From contig JAAYFJ010000038.1 in assembly GCA_012728295.1 (NCBI GenBank), forward strand, positions 1-61,613: a DNA stretch of 61,613 nt, read 5' to 3'. A program made the position numbers and the translations under genes. Below the pieces are notes generated by a model, which saw only the letters and a program-made list of their open reading frames with translations, made no database searches and was not told where the DNA came from. This document shows positions 34,610-43,538 of the stretch, one piece after another; positions within the stretch are counted from its first letter, which is position 1; every line of letters starts with the position of its first letter. The stretch comes from Tissierellia bacterium (GTDB taxonomy: Bacteria; Bacillota; Clostridia; Tissierellales; Peptoniphilaceae).

Positions 34610-35401
34610 ATGAATATATTAATAAGAGAACTAAGAGTAGGAGTTAAACCTTTTGTTTTTTGGAGCATAGGACTGTTTTTTATTGTATTTGCTGGGATGA
34701 CAAAGTACACAGGATTTACAGGAGAGGCTGGTGTGAATGAAATCTTCAATGCATTTCCTAAGGTAGTACTTGCGGTATTTGGCATGGTAGATTTGGATCC
34801 CACAACACTAGGAGGGTTTTATGCAATATTAGTATATTATGGAATAATAATATCCATAATTTATAGCATTTCGCTTGGAAGTAACGCTGTAAATAGAGAA
34901 TCAATTGATAAAACATACGAGTTTATTTTCACCAAACCCAGATCAAGGGCATATATCTACAATGTTAAAATGATATCTGCGACCATATATATTTCATTAT
35001 TCTGCATCTTAAACTATGTTTTTTCTATTGCTTCGATACAAACTCTCAAAATAGATAATACGATTTCAACAGAAATTCTGTATTTCACCGTAGCTATGTG
35101 GATAGTAAGCATGCTTTTTTGCACCAGTGCAGCATTATTCTCATCAATATTTGTTAAACCGGAAAAAGGTATATTAATAAGCAACCTTATGTTTTTAATG
35201 ACATTTTTAATCGGAATGTCTTATGATATTTTTGAAAAAGCGAGCTACCTAAGGTTTTTTGCACCGTTAAAATATTTTTTACCATCAGAAATCTTATCTG
35301 GAAAGGTAAACTTACTATTTATACTATTGTGTTTAACTTTAACGGTGGTATTTTATACAACAGCATCAAAGACTTTTGTTAAAAAGGATTTATTGGCTTA
35401 A
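34610..35401 (+). CDS. ABC-2 type permease subunit 2
   Basis: A 263-residue membrane protein, paralogous to the preceding permease (TKPRSRAYIYNVKMISA and APLKYFLPSE correspond to TKPMSRELIFIRKLLA and APLKYFEPIY). About six hydrophobic segments. AGGAGGGAAAT precedes ATG 34610. Last gene of the operon. Confidence 0.8.
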   Translation: MNILIRELRVGVKPFVFWSIGLFFIVFAGMTKYTGFTGEAGVNEIFNAFPKVVLAVFGMVDLDPTTLGGFYAILVYYGIIISIIYSISLGSNAVNRESIDKTYEFIFTKPRSRAYIYNVKMISATIYISLFCILNYVFSIASIQTLKIDNTISTEILYFTVAMWIVSMLFCTSAALFSSIFVKPEKGILISNLMFLMTFLIGMSYDIFEKASYLRFFAPLKYFLPSEILSGKVNLLFILLCLTLTVVFYTTASKTFVKKDLLA

Positions 35402-35402
35402 T

Positions 35403-35437
35403 TTAAACCCAGTTCCTATATTAGGCACTGGGTTTAA
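35403..35437 (+). terminator. ABC operon terminator hairpin
   Basis: TTAAACCCAGT pairs perfectly with ACTGGGTTTAA (11 bp) around 13 bases. The following T-run is weak. The remaining 194 bases to the next gene hold nothing I recognise. Confidence 0.6.
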
Positions 35438-35631
35438 CTAATGTAATAAGACTATTTAGAGAAAATAATTATCCATGTCAGGTGATATGACATTTTTGTC
35501 AATGACAAATCCCGATACACTATAGGATGGTACATATTGTTTTGATATAATGAAATCAATAATAGAAAAAGAGTATATTTATTGACATACATAGTGAGTA
35601 TAAAAACAACTGTGATGCAGTATTAACATAA

Positions 35632-37080
35632 TCAATTTTGTCTGTTGGATAATTGTATTACTAGACTTGAAAGATATTCCCAATATGCCGTTGTTAGATT
35701 AGGGTCATTGAAGACAAAAGAAATAGCAGGAGAATCAGTTTTGGAAAGGACTACACCGACATTCTCTTTTGCAAATAACAGTAAGTTTGGCAATAGAGGT
35801 TTTGGATTTGTATCCTGATACAAGGGTTTGTAATTGGGATACTTACTTTGTAGTTTTTTCAAGTAATCATAATGCATAATATATTCATCGCGAGTATAGC
35901 AAATATTTGAATCACCAAGTATTACTGCAGAATTCAAAGGAACACATTTCGGCATATCTACTTTATAAGAAGGCAATATCTCTATATATTTACAAGATTC
36001 TATTGCAAGTTTCCATGAAGAAGATAATGAATCCCATATTTTCTTAATGTGGGAATTAGGAAATCGCTTCTGAATTGAATCGGCTACATATTCTGGCATG
36101 GTTTGAATTGTCGGACCATTTGTTAGACAAATCATATCCGAACTACTTTCTGCAAGTAAATTATGAATTTCCAGCAATTTATCTATATTACCAGGGGTTA
36201 ATATTTGCATCAATGGCAAGCATAAAGAAAAGTAATTTTGAAATTCAATCAACAAAGCATCTATTGCGTCTGAATCAGTAATGAGTTCATTTAGCATTCT
36301 ATTGGTATCACCTTTTACTGAACTAGAAACTATAGCTGCTGTACCACGAGCTAAGAATAGAGTTCTTTGAAACAGGCCGTCGCGAATTTTAGGATAATAA
36401 TATGGTTCGACCATACCGGTCATATAAATGGGTGTCCACTTTGCTACAGCTTCAATCATTTCGTGAATATTTCTATTGATGGTGTGAACTATTTTTACTT
36501 TATTACCACGCTTTAATACCTCAATAAACATTTTTGACCATTGAGCTGTAAAAACTGGGTTTTCAAACATCCAACTAGTATCTTCATCACTAAATAGATA
36601 TATGGTGCGAGGTTTATCTTCTCTTAGTATTTTTGAAAAAAACTGTAGTACAGCTAACTGTTTTCCTTCTTTACCATAGTAATATTGCTCCAAGGGTGGA
36701 AGTGATACAGCTTTGAATTTACAGGTTTGTTGCTGTTTGGAGCTATTTGAGAAAAACATCAACATAGGCTCAACTTGTGAAAATGAATTTTCACTTGAAA
36801 TAAGCCAATTGAGAATTAGTTCAGGCATATTTGATTCAAAATCTTCCCAATCGCCAGATATATGTAAGGCTTCGCAAATACTTTTTTGTTGCCATTCTTC
36901 TTTTATTTGTTTAGCCAGATATGTGCTCATTGCAGTTAGAAAACTTGGTTTTTTCGGAAGAGCTCTATCGCCTCTTCTAAGTCTACTGACATAGGACGCA
37001 TCAATAGAGCAAGCTTTTCCTAAGGAACTTGCTTTTGTTGAAGTAATTTCCATTAATAAATCAAGTCTTCTCGCAAACAT
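35632..37080 (-). CDS. Large HTH protein of unknown family
   Basis: A 482-residue protein. The first ~55 residues look like an XRE-type HTH (SSLGKACSIDASYVSRLRRGDRALP). The remaining ~420 residues form a soluble domain I do not recognise, with a VKIVHTINRNIHEMIEAVAKW segment and few charged repeats. ATG 37080 is preceded by GAAAGGAC. It is divergent from the secreted stalk protein gene, with a 239-base gap, and may regulate it. Similar long HTH proteins occur in clostridia, without known ligands as far as I know. Confidence 0.6.
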   Translation of the reverse strand: MFARRLDLLMEITSTKASSLGKACSIDASYVSRLRRGDRALPKKPSFLTAMSTYLAKQIKEEWQQKSICEALHISGDWEDFESNMPELILNWLISSENSFSQVEPMLMFFSNSSKQQQTCKFKAVSLPPLEQYYYGKEGKQLAVLQFFSKILREDKPRTIYLFSDEDTSWMFENPVFTAQWSKMFIEVLKRGNKVKIVHTINRNIHEMIEAVAKWTPIYMTGMVEPYYYPKIRDGLFQRTLFLARGTAAIVSSSVKGDTNRMLNELITDSDAIDALLIEFQNYFSLCLPLMQILTPGNIDKLLEIHNLLAESSSDMICLTNGPTIQTMPEYVADSIQKRFPNSHIKKIWDSLSSSWKLAIESCKYIEILPSYKVDMPKCVPLNSAVILGDSNICYTRDEYIMHYDYLKKLQSKYPNYKPLYQDTNPKPLLPNLLLFAKENVGVVLSKTDSPAISFVFNDPNLTTAYWEYLSSLVIQLSNRQN

Positions 37081-37319
37081 AATCTAGTCCTTTCAGTTTG
37101 ATAAAGTATTAGAAACTATAATAAATATAGTTGCTTTCAATATTACCAGTAAATTTTAGTTTATCACAGGAGAATGCGAATGGCAACTATTCGGTTAATC
37201 ACGTCATTTTGCGTATTAAGAGTTAGGAGGTTGGTACTTATTGCACAACGGGATGGAAAGTAAAAAAAGTAAAGAGAGCCAATATTGTAATTTAATATTT
37301 TTATAGTGGAGGGGTAGAC

Positions 37320-39011
37320 ATGAATAAAAAATCGTTTAAAACTTTTATTTCGCTAGCATTAATAGTTGTTTTATTATTGCCGTTAGTGGTGTTGGCAGAT
37401 ACACAAGTGGTATTTGGACAAGCAGTAAATGAAGAATTTATGACTGGAACTTGGAGTTTCGAATCAGATGGGCAGCATGAGCGTAGAGGGGATATGAAAG
37501 CTTTCATTCAGCAAAGTGGAAATAGCTTTTATGGAACCTATAATAAGAACCACTATGATGAGTGGCAAATGGGAACAATAGAAGGAACAATAGATGGCGA
37601 TATTGTAAAATGTGTAATGAGATTTAATTCGTGGAAAGTTGCCGATGGATCAGAGTATGAGAGCGGAACCTGGAATTTTAGTTTTAGATGGAACGAAGGA
37701 AGTAAATCACTGACTGGAGATCCATTCCATGTTCAGATGAAGAAAGTTTCTAACCAAGTGGGAACACCAGATTTCAACAGTATAGTAGATGTAATGCGTG
37801 GATCCAATACAATTGTACCAACTAATAATGTAGTCACAGCAGATTTTAGTGGTACATGGACATACGATAGTGCAAAAATGGGAGAAGAATATGAAGAAGA
37901 AACATCAGTTTCCCAGTTTTCTCAAACAGGTGACATTGTTAAAGGAAGAGATATTTTAACAGACAAAAATGGACAGATTGAGGAATATGAAATAGAGGGA
38001 AAAGTAATTGATGGTATTTTTTATGGGATGATAGTAACAAATAATAACAAGTTGGAATTGCACCTAGACAAGAATGATCCTAATAAATTGATTTGGTATA
38101 GAGGAGTAGATGAAGTCGAATATGATATGCCATTCTATATGTATAGGGTAATAGGAAATAGTAATATTAATCAAGATGCAAAAGCATTAATAAACGAGGT
38201 AGAACAAAAGATAAAACCTGCAAAGCCAGTTCCTGCACCTACACCAGCTAAACCTGCACCAACGACAGATCCAACCATAATAAAAATAACTGGTGGAGAA
38301 GCAGCAGAAACTACAATAGCTGCAACTGTGAGCTCAGGAGTCAGCGTGTCAATATCACAAACTGGAGCATTAGGATATAGATTATATAGATCGGAAAATT
38401 CAGGTCAGTTAGGAATATCTGTATCAGACTTTTACTTCACATCTACCAGTTTTGCAGATGTAAACGTGGAACCTAATAAAACTTATTACTATACATTAAA
38501 AGAAGTGTTGGCTGAGGCTAAACCTTTAGAGGGAGTAGATGAGAAAATAGGAAGAACCTTGGCTACGTGGGTAGTAACCACTAGATCGGACATTAATACA
38601 GGATTTACAGGGGGCAAAACAAAGCAATACATTATATTAAAAGTTAAAGATCCTAATATGAGTGTTAAAGGTATAAAGCAAGAAGTGGATCCAGGAAGAG
38701 GAACAACACCGATTATTTTAAGAAATAGAACCTTAGTTCCAATTTCTTCCGTTGTTAAAGCAATGGGAGGGGGAGCAACTTGGACAGGAGGAACAAGAGA
38801 AGTAGGGCTAACAGCTAATGGCAACAAGGTACAAATGTGGATAGATAAAAAAGAGATGAAAGTAAATGGTGCAGATTCTAAAATGGATGTAGCTCCGATT
38901 ATTGAAAATGATAGGACATTTGTTCCAATTAGATTTGCTACAGAGAATTTAAAATGTAAAGTCGATTGGTTAAATAGCACTAAAGAAATATTTATTGTTT
39001 GGGAAGAATAA
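37320..39011 (+). CDS. Secreted protein with C-terminal stalk (copper-amine-oxidase-N-like) domain
   Basis: A 563-residue protein with a signal peptide (LALIVVLLLPLVVLA, cut near residue 27). Two similar beta-rich segments follow (EFMTGTWSFESDGQHERRGD and DFSGTWTYDSAKMGEEYEEE, each a lipocalin-like opening). A Pro/Ala linker near 300 (KPVPAPTPAKPAPTT) leads to a fibronectin-like region and a stalk domain at the C-terminus (RNRTLVPISSVVKAMGGGATW, NDRTFVPIRFATENLKCKV). It is probably exported and cell-wall associated. Function unknown. GTGGAGGGGTAGAC precedes ATG. Confidence 0.75.
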   Translation: MNKKSFKTFISLALIVVLLLPLVVLADTQVVFGQAVNEEFMTGTWSFESDGQHERRGDMKAFIQQSGNSFYGTYNKNHYDEWQMGTIEGTIDGDIVKCVMRFNSWKVADGSEYESGTWNFSFRWNEGSKSLTGDPFHVQMKKVSNQVGTPDFNSIVDVMRGSNTIVPTNNVVTADFSGTWTYDSAKMGEEYEEETSVSQFSQTGDIVKGRDILTDKNGQIEEYEIEGKVIDGIFYGMIVTNNNKLELHLDKNDPNKLIWYRGVDEVEYDMPFYMYRVIGNSNINQDAKALINEVEQKIKPAKPVPAPTPAKPAPTTDPTIIKITGGEAAETTIAATVSSGVSVSISQTGALGYRLYRSENSGQLGISVSDFYFTSTSFADVNVEPNKTYYYTLKEVLAEAKPLEGVDEKIGRTLATWVVTTRSDINTGFTGGKTKQYIILKVKDPNMSVKGIKQEVDPGRGTTPIILRNRTLVPISSVVKAMGGGATWTGGTREVGLTANGNKVQMWIDKKEMKVNGADSKMDVAPIIENDRTFVPIRFATENLKCKVDWLNSTKEIFIVWEE

Positions 39012-39074
39012 AAAATATATTATGATTAATCCTAAAGGGTTTTATAAACCTTAGTGGTTTTTCTCACTCCTAAC

Positions 39075-39125
39075 AAAAGTGTTTTGGCAGGTAGGGTTTT
39101 ATTCCTACTTGCCAAAACACTTTTT
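39075..39125 (+). terminator. Long-stem terminator (21 bp)
   Basis: AAAAGTGTTTTGGCAGGTAGG pairs with its partner at 39104-39124 with a single G-U pair, around an 8-base loop, ending in a T-run. A weaker hairpin precedes it at about 39031-39060. Confidence 0.88.
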
Positions 39126-39186
39126 AATATAGAAGAATACAAAATAATTGTTATGGTGTAAAATGATTAAAGATAATCATATATAG

Positions 39187-39393
39187 AAAAGTGAAAGCAA
39201 TCCCCAAGTACCTTTGTGGAATCATAGAACATATATTGAGAGCACAGATAATAATAGAACATTATATGTTGATGAAGTAGAAATATATGCTAATTGGAAA
39301 ACTATTTTCATTTATACATGGGCGAATTTTTTCTATGCACATAGACAGCGCAGATGGCAAAAGCTGTTGTCGTCTATAGAGCGACAAGAATGA
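39187..39393 (+). pseudogene. Gene remnant, C-terminal fragment (possibly SRPBCC-like)
   Basis: An open stretch of 68 codons between TAG (39184) and TGA (39391) has no start codon and no ribosome site, yet reads like protein: LYVDEVEIYANW followed by a hydrophobic helix and YAHRQRRWQKLL. The pattern of a strand, a hydrophobic segment and a basic HRQxRW helix recalls the end of SRPBCC-fold proteins. It is probably what is left of a deleted gene. The rest of the 39126-39447 gap holds only a small TTGTCG/CGACAA hairpin (39368-39390). Confidence 0.4.
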
Positions 39394-39447
39394 TAACGAT
39401 AATATGATACTAGATTTCTTGCTCTACTGTACTCTGGAGGTAATCAC

Positions 39448-40005
39448 ATGAAAGATAATTTGAGAATATTCATAGCATATAATTTATCTGATAAGTTATT
39501 AGAGGAATTTAAAAGGGGACAAAGAATTATTGAAAAAAATGCTAGTTATTGGCGCCCTATTCCAGCTAATAACGCTCATTGTACAATAAAGTTCCTAGGT
39601 AACATTAAAAGAGAAAAAATACTAGTTCTGAAAGAAATAATTGAAGAATTAAATATTTCAAAGGGACATTGCTTTGCTTCTATAAAAAAATGGGGTTCCT
39701 TCAAAAGAAATAAAGGACAATTGATATATATGGGACTATTAGTTTCTACTGAAGTTATATTGCTTAGTGAAAAAATAAAAAATAGTATTGAGAAATCTAA
39801 TATTGGGAAAATAGAAAACAAGATTTGGAATCCTCACGTAACAGTTGCAAGAGATGTTGTGTTTAATGAAAATGCAAAAGATGTTTTGGATAAAATGCCA
39901 GTGCTTAACAAACCAGAACCATTAACATCAATCACGTTATACGAGAGTCGCTTTACTGATAACGGAATGATATATGTTCCTTTATATCGCCGCCTAATCA
40001 TATAG
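39448..40005 (+). CDS. thpR: RNA 2',3'-cyclic phosphodiesterase
   Basis: A 185-residue 2H phosphoesterase. Both HxTx motifs are present: HCTIKFLG near residue 49 and HVTVARDV near residue 131. The N-terminal LRIFIAYNLSDKL matches ThpR/LigT. The enzyme opens 2',3'-cyclic RNA ends. CTGGAGGTAATCAC precedes ATG. Confidence 0.88.
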   Translation: MKDNLRIFIAYNLSDKLLEEFKRGQRIIEKNASYWRPIPANNAHCTIKFLGNIKREKILVLKEIIEELNISKGHCFASIKKWGSFKRNKGQLIYMGLLVSTEVILLSEKIKNSIEKSNIGKIENKIWNPHVTVARDVVFNENAKDVLDKMPVLNKPEPLTSITLYESRFTDNGMIYVPLYRRLII

Positions 40006-40011
40006 ATAAAC

Positions 40012-40042
40012 AAAGGCATCTCTGAAAAGGAGATGTCTTTAT
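40012..40042 (+). terminator. thpR terminator
   Basis: AAAGGCATCTC pairs with GAGATGTCTTT (one G-U) around 7 bases. Confidence 0.75.
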
Positions 40043-40160
40043 TATAGAGAAATCCTATAATAAAGACATATAAATAGTTATTACCAATTAGCCCATAATC
40101 GATGCTCGTGATAAAATTGTTATGAACTAATAATATTATAGAGAGGAGAGTTTTGTTATT

Positions 40161-41225
40161 ATGGATAAGGAAAAAAGAAATATTATTTTAGCAGGACTAG
40201 CTATTGGAATAATAGCTGTCGGGCTTGTAGTATTGGGAAACCCTGCTAACATGGGTTTTTGTATCGCTTGTTTTATAAGAGATATTGCAGGTGCTGTAGG
40301 GATACATAGGGCAGCGCCGGTACAATATATAAGACCCGAAATCGTTGGATTGGTGCTGGGGGCTTTTTTTATGTCTATTGGAAGCAAGGAATTTAAAACC
40401 AGGGGAAACTCATCACCAGTAACCAGATTTGTTATCGGATTCTTTGTTACGATAGGTGCCTTGGTATTCTTGGGATGTCCATTTAGGATGATTTTAAGAT
40501 TGGCTGGTGGAGATCTAAATGCATTAATAGGTTTGGCTGGTTTTGCAGCAGGAATTGCTGTGGGAATGGTTTTCCTGAAAAAAGGTTATTCCCTCGAAAG
40601 AACTTACAAATTACCTAAGCAAGAGGGTTATATTTTCCCACTGATTCAAGTTGTACTATTCATTTTGCTAGTTACAGCACCGGCGTTTATTTTCTTTACA
40701 GAAGCTGGGAAAGGACCTGGAGGTGCTCATGCGCCGATATATATTTCACTGGCGGCTGGGCTGATTGTTGGTGTATTGGCTCAAAGAACTCGCATGTGCA
40801 TGATAGGTGGAATAAGAGATATCATGCTATTTAAAGAAGGCAAATTGTTAGTTGGATTTATAGCTGTTTTTGTTTCAGCATTAATAATGAATATAGTTAC
40901 AAAAAAATTCAATTTAGGCTTTGAGGGACAACCTATAGCTCATACAGATGCTTTATGGAACTTCCTGGGTTTATCAGTAGTAGGATTTGGTTCAACCCTA
41001 CTAGGTGGATGCCCGTTAAGACAGTTAATAATGGCAGGAGAAGGCAACTCAGATTCAGTTATTACAGTGCTAGGTTTGTTCGTTGGTGCCGCTTTTGCAC
41101 ATAACTTCTCATTAGCAGCATCAGGAGAAGGAGTCCCATTAAACGGTAAAATTGCTGTTATTATTGCATTAGTTGTATTATTCGCTATAGCAGCAATTAA
41201 TACAAAGAAAATTAAATCTAAATAG
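40161..41225 (+). CDS. yedE: YedE-family putative selenium transporter
   Basis: A 354-residue membrane protein with about ten hydrophobic segments in two related halves. Conserved cysteine loops (GFCIACFIRD, LGCPFRMILRLAGGD, RTRMCMIGGIRDI, GGCPLRQLIMAGEG) are typical of the YeeE/YedE fold. In the variant found next to YedF and DUF3343 the family is proposed to import a selenium compound. The next two genes are exactly those partners. GAGAGGAG precedes ATG 40161 with long spacing. Confidence 0.85.
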   Translation: MDKEKRNIILAGLAIGIIAVGLVVLGNPANMGFCIACFIRDIAGAVGIHRAAPVQYIRPEIVGLVLGAFFMSIGSKEFKTRGNSSPVTRFVIGFFVTIGALVFLGCPFRMILRLAGGDLNALIGLAGFAAGIAVGMVFLKKGYSLERTYKLPKQEGYIFPLIQVVLFILLVTAPAFIFFTEAGKGPGGAHAPIYISLAAGLIVGVLAQRTRMCMIGGIRDIMLFKEGKLLVGFIAVFVSALIMNIVTKKFNLGFEGQPIAHTDALWNFLGLSVVGFGSTLLGGCPLRQLIMAGEGNSDSVITVLGLFVGAAFAHNFSLAASGEGVPLNGKIAVIIALVVLFAIAAINTKKIKSK

Positions 41226-41242
41226 CAGATTGGAGGTTAACA

Positions 41243-41443
41243 ATGTTAGATGCCAGAGGATTATCATGTCCAGAGCCTGTAATAATGATAAAAGAGGCAA
41301 TGGAATCTAAAGCCAGTGAGTATAAGATTATGGTAGATAATAAAGTGGCTTTGGAAAACATTACAAGATTTGCGGGTACCATGGGATATAGTGTAGAATA
41401 TAAAGAAGTTGATGGAGATTATTCTCTAACAATAAGAAAATAA
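41243..41443 (+). CDS. TusA-like selenium metabolism protein (YedF N-terminal type)
   Basis: A 66-residue TusA-fold protein. The CPxP motif GLSCPEPV gives the active Cys at residue 9, used to carry sulfur or selenium as a persulfide or perselenide. In many selenium users this domain is fused to a DsrE-like domain as YedF (~200 aa). Here it stands alone, so YedF is short. TTGGAGGTTAAC precedes ATG. It is 17 bases after yedE. Confidence 0.82.
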   Translation: MLDARGLSCPEPVIMIKEAMESKASEYKIMVDNKVALENITRFAGTMGYSVEYKEVDGDYSLTIRK

Positions 41444-41459
41444 ATAATTGAGGTATTTT

Positions 41460-41711
41460 ATGAAGTATTATGCAACTTTTTATTCACATTTTGGGGCAAT
41501 TCAGTTTCACAAATTGTGTGTAAACAATGAAATTGAGGCTATTGTTAAACCGGTTCCTAGAGCGATTAGCTCGTCATGTGGATCTTGCGTAGAGTTTAAT
41601 ATGGAACAAGAACCATTAACTGTGTTTACAGATATTGACCTCGATGATGTGGAGAAACTTGTCGTTGCTCTTGAAGGGAAATATGAAGTTATTTTTGATA
41701 ATACCGACTGA
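41460..41711 (+). CDS. DUF3343 protein
   Basis: An 83-residue protein with a CGSC pair (residues 38-41) and the opening YYATFYSHFGAIQFHKLC. DUF3343 proteins occur mainly beside yedE/yedF in selenium-using bacteria and may bind or hand on selenium through the cysteine pair; this is inference. ATG 41460 follows GAGGTATTTT; an earlier in-frame start at 41448 has no ribosome site. Confidence 0.82.
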   Translation: MKYYATFYSHFGAIQFHKLCVNNEIEAIVKPVPRAISSSCGSCVEFNMEQEPLTVFTDIDLDDVEKLVVALEGKYEVIFDNTD

Positions 41712-41714
41712 TAT

Positions 41715-41747
41715 TAAAAGCTCCTGAGAAAATCTCAGGAGCTTTTA
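41715..41747. terminator. Bidirectional terminator, DUF3343 gene and proS
   Basis: TAAAAGCTCCTGAG pairs perfectly with CTCAGGAGCTTTTA (14 bp) around 5 bases between two converging genes. Confidence 0.9.
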
Positions 41748-41759
41748 ATGTGGATACTA

Positions 41760-43217
41760 TTAATACGCTTTTGCAACATATACCATAGTCTTAGCTGGTT
41801 TGCCACAGCATAGGCAAGTTTCACTAAGTTTCTCTTGTTCGTGTTCAAATGGTAGGCAACGAATAGTAGCTGCAGTATCAGCCTTAATCTGATCTTCACA
41901 ATCTTGGTCACCACACCACATTGCTTTTACAAAAGCATTTTTCTCACTCATTAATTTTTTAAACTCTTCATAATCAGTTACACGGTGCATATTTTCTTCA
42001 CGACGTTTTTTTGCCATTTCAAATAAATTATCATGAATTTCGTCTAATAACCTTGCAACTGTATCTTCAAGTTCAGCCATTGGAACAAATATTTTATCGT
42101 GAGTATCTCGTCTAACTAGGACAACTTGTTCTTTTTCAATATCCTTTGGACCAATTTCTAATCTTAGTGGAACACCTTTCATTTCCCATTCGTTGAATTT
42201 CCAACCAGGGCTATAGTGGTCACGAGCATCAATATCTGCACGGAACTTGCTTGAAAGTTGTTCTTTAATATCATATGCCTTATCTAGAACTTCTTCTTTG
42301 TGTTGTGCTACTGGAATTACGATTACTTGTGTAGGAGCAACTCTTGGAGGCATTTTAAGTCCTCTATTATCGCCATGAGTCATGATAATACCACCGATTA
42401 ATCTGGTGGAAATTCCCCAACTGGTGGTCCATACATTACTAATTCCACCGTCTCTGTTTTGGAATTCAATATCGAACATCTTGGAGAAGTTTTGTCCTAA
42501 GTTATGAGAAGTACCAGCTTGAAGAGCCTTTCCATCGTGCATCATCGCTTCCATTGTATAAGTTTCATCTGCACCTGCAAAGCGCTCTTTAGGGCTTTTA
42601 CGACCTAAAAGAACTGGCATAGCAAGTTCATCTTCAGCTACTTGACGATAGATTTCTAGCATTTGTAGAGTTTCTTTTTGAGCTTCATCATAGGTTTCGT
42701 GACAAGTATGTCCTTCTTGCCACAAGAACTCAGCTGTTCTCAAGAATGGTCTTGTTGTTTTTTCCCATCTAATAACGTTACACCATTGGTTTACTAATAG
42801 TGGTAAATCACGGTAAGTTGTAATCCACTTAGCAAACATGGTATTAATGATTGTTTCAGAAGTAGGACGTACAAATAATCTCTCTGGTAATTCTTCGTCT
42901 CCACCGTGGGTTACCCAAAGGACTTCAGGTGCGAAGCCTTCAAAGTGATCAGCTTCTTTTTCTAATAGGTGCTCAGGAATAAGCATAGGGAAATATGCAT
43001 TTTTATGGCCAGTAGCTTTAAATCGCTTATCTGCAGCCTCTTGAATATGAGACCAAACGGCAAATCCATATGGACGAATTACCATGCAACCACGCACTGG
43101 AGAATAGTCAGCCATTTCAGCTTTAAGTACTATGTCGGTATACCATTGAGGAAAGTTTTCCTCCATGGATGTTATCTCTTTTACAAATTGTTGTTCATTT
43201 TTTTGTTCTTTTGACAT
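41760..43217 (-). CDS. proS: Prolyl-tRNA synthetase (archaeal/eukaryotic-type)
   Basis: A 485-residue class II synthetase that charges tRNA-Pro. Motif 2 region is RPTSETIINTMFAKWI, followed by RTAEFLWQEGHT; there is no ~180-residue editing insertion, and the protein ends in YVAKAY, as in type 3 ProS. Cysteine pairs near the C-terminus (CGDQDCED, CLCCGK) form the usual zinc site. AAGGAGTTTGTA precedes ATG 43217. It is controlled by the T-box leader upstream, a point of interest because this cell also burns proline as an energy source. Confidence 0.93.
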   Translation of the reverse strand: MSKEQKNEQQFVKEITSMEENFPQWYTDIVLKAEMADYSPVRGCMVIRPYGFAVWSHIQEAADKRFKATGHKNAYFPMLIPEHLLEKEADHFEGFAPEVLWVTHGGDEELPERLFVRPTSETIINTMFAKWITTYRDLPLLVNQWCNVIRWEKTTRPFLRTAEFLWQEGHTCHETYDEAQKETLQMLEIYRQVAEDELAMPVLLGRKSPKERFAGADETYTMEAMMHDGKALQAGTSHNLGQNFSKMFDIEFQNRDGGISNVWTTSWGISTRLIGGIIMTHGDNRGLKMPPRVAPTQVIVIPVAQHKEEVLDKAYDIKEQLSSKFRADIDARDHYSPGWKFNEWEMKGVPLRLEIGPKDIEKEQVVLVRRDTHDKIFVPMAELEDTVARLLDEIHDNLFEMAKKRREENMHRVTDYEEFKKLMSEKNAFVKAMWCGDQDCEDQIKADTAATIRCLPFEHEQEKLSETCLCCGKPAKTMVYVAKAY

Positions 43218-43252
43218 TACAAACTCCTTTTCTAAACTATTATTATTACAAA

Positions 43253-43475
43253 AACAAAAAAACGACTTCCGTCAGGGACGAAAATCGTGGTACCACCCAA
43301 ATTTAATTCCGAAGAATCCTCAACGATCGTAACGTGATCAGACGGGACATATTACTGCCTGCTCCGGAGCGGGATTCAAATCAATACTAGTCATTGGCCC
43401 TTTCAGTCGGTGGGGCCAACTCCCTGACACTATCATGAATTTACTTTTCTCCATCAAAGCAATTATTACATTAAC
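43253..43475 (-). promoter_or_regulatory. T-box leader of proS
   Basis: On the minus strand the leader contains GATGGAGAAAAGTA near its start, the T-box sequence GGGTGGTACCACG at about 43298-43286, and a terminator hairpin ACGATTTTCGTC-CCT-GACGGAAGTCGT followed by Ts (43287-43251). The variable base after UGG is U, pairing with the A discriminator usual in tRNA-Pro. I could not place the specifier codon with certainty. Confidence 0.87.
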
Positions 43476-43478
43476 ATT

Positions 43479-43507
43479 ATTCTAAAGTATGTACAATTAT
43501 TTGTCAA
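43479..43507 (-). promoter_or_regulatory. Sigma-A promoter of proS
   Basis: On the minus strand, TTGACA (43507-43502) and TAGAAT (43484-43479) are 17 bases apart, directly upstream of the T-box leader. Confidence 0.8.
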
Positions 43508-43538
43508 GGACAATAATATAATAACAAAAATACTAATA

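Noticed and set aside
37200-37307. About 21-codon leader peptide before the stalk protein gene
   Set aside because: A TTG start 11 bases after AGGAGG is possible, but nothing in the peptide or a hairpin supports attenuation.
38489-38980. 163-codon minus-strand frame inside the stalk protein gene
   Set aside because: It is antisense to a gene with signal peptide and recognisable domains, and lacks its own ribosome site.
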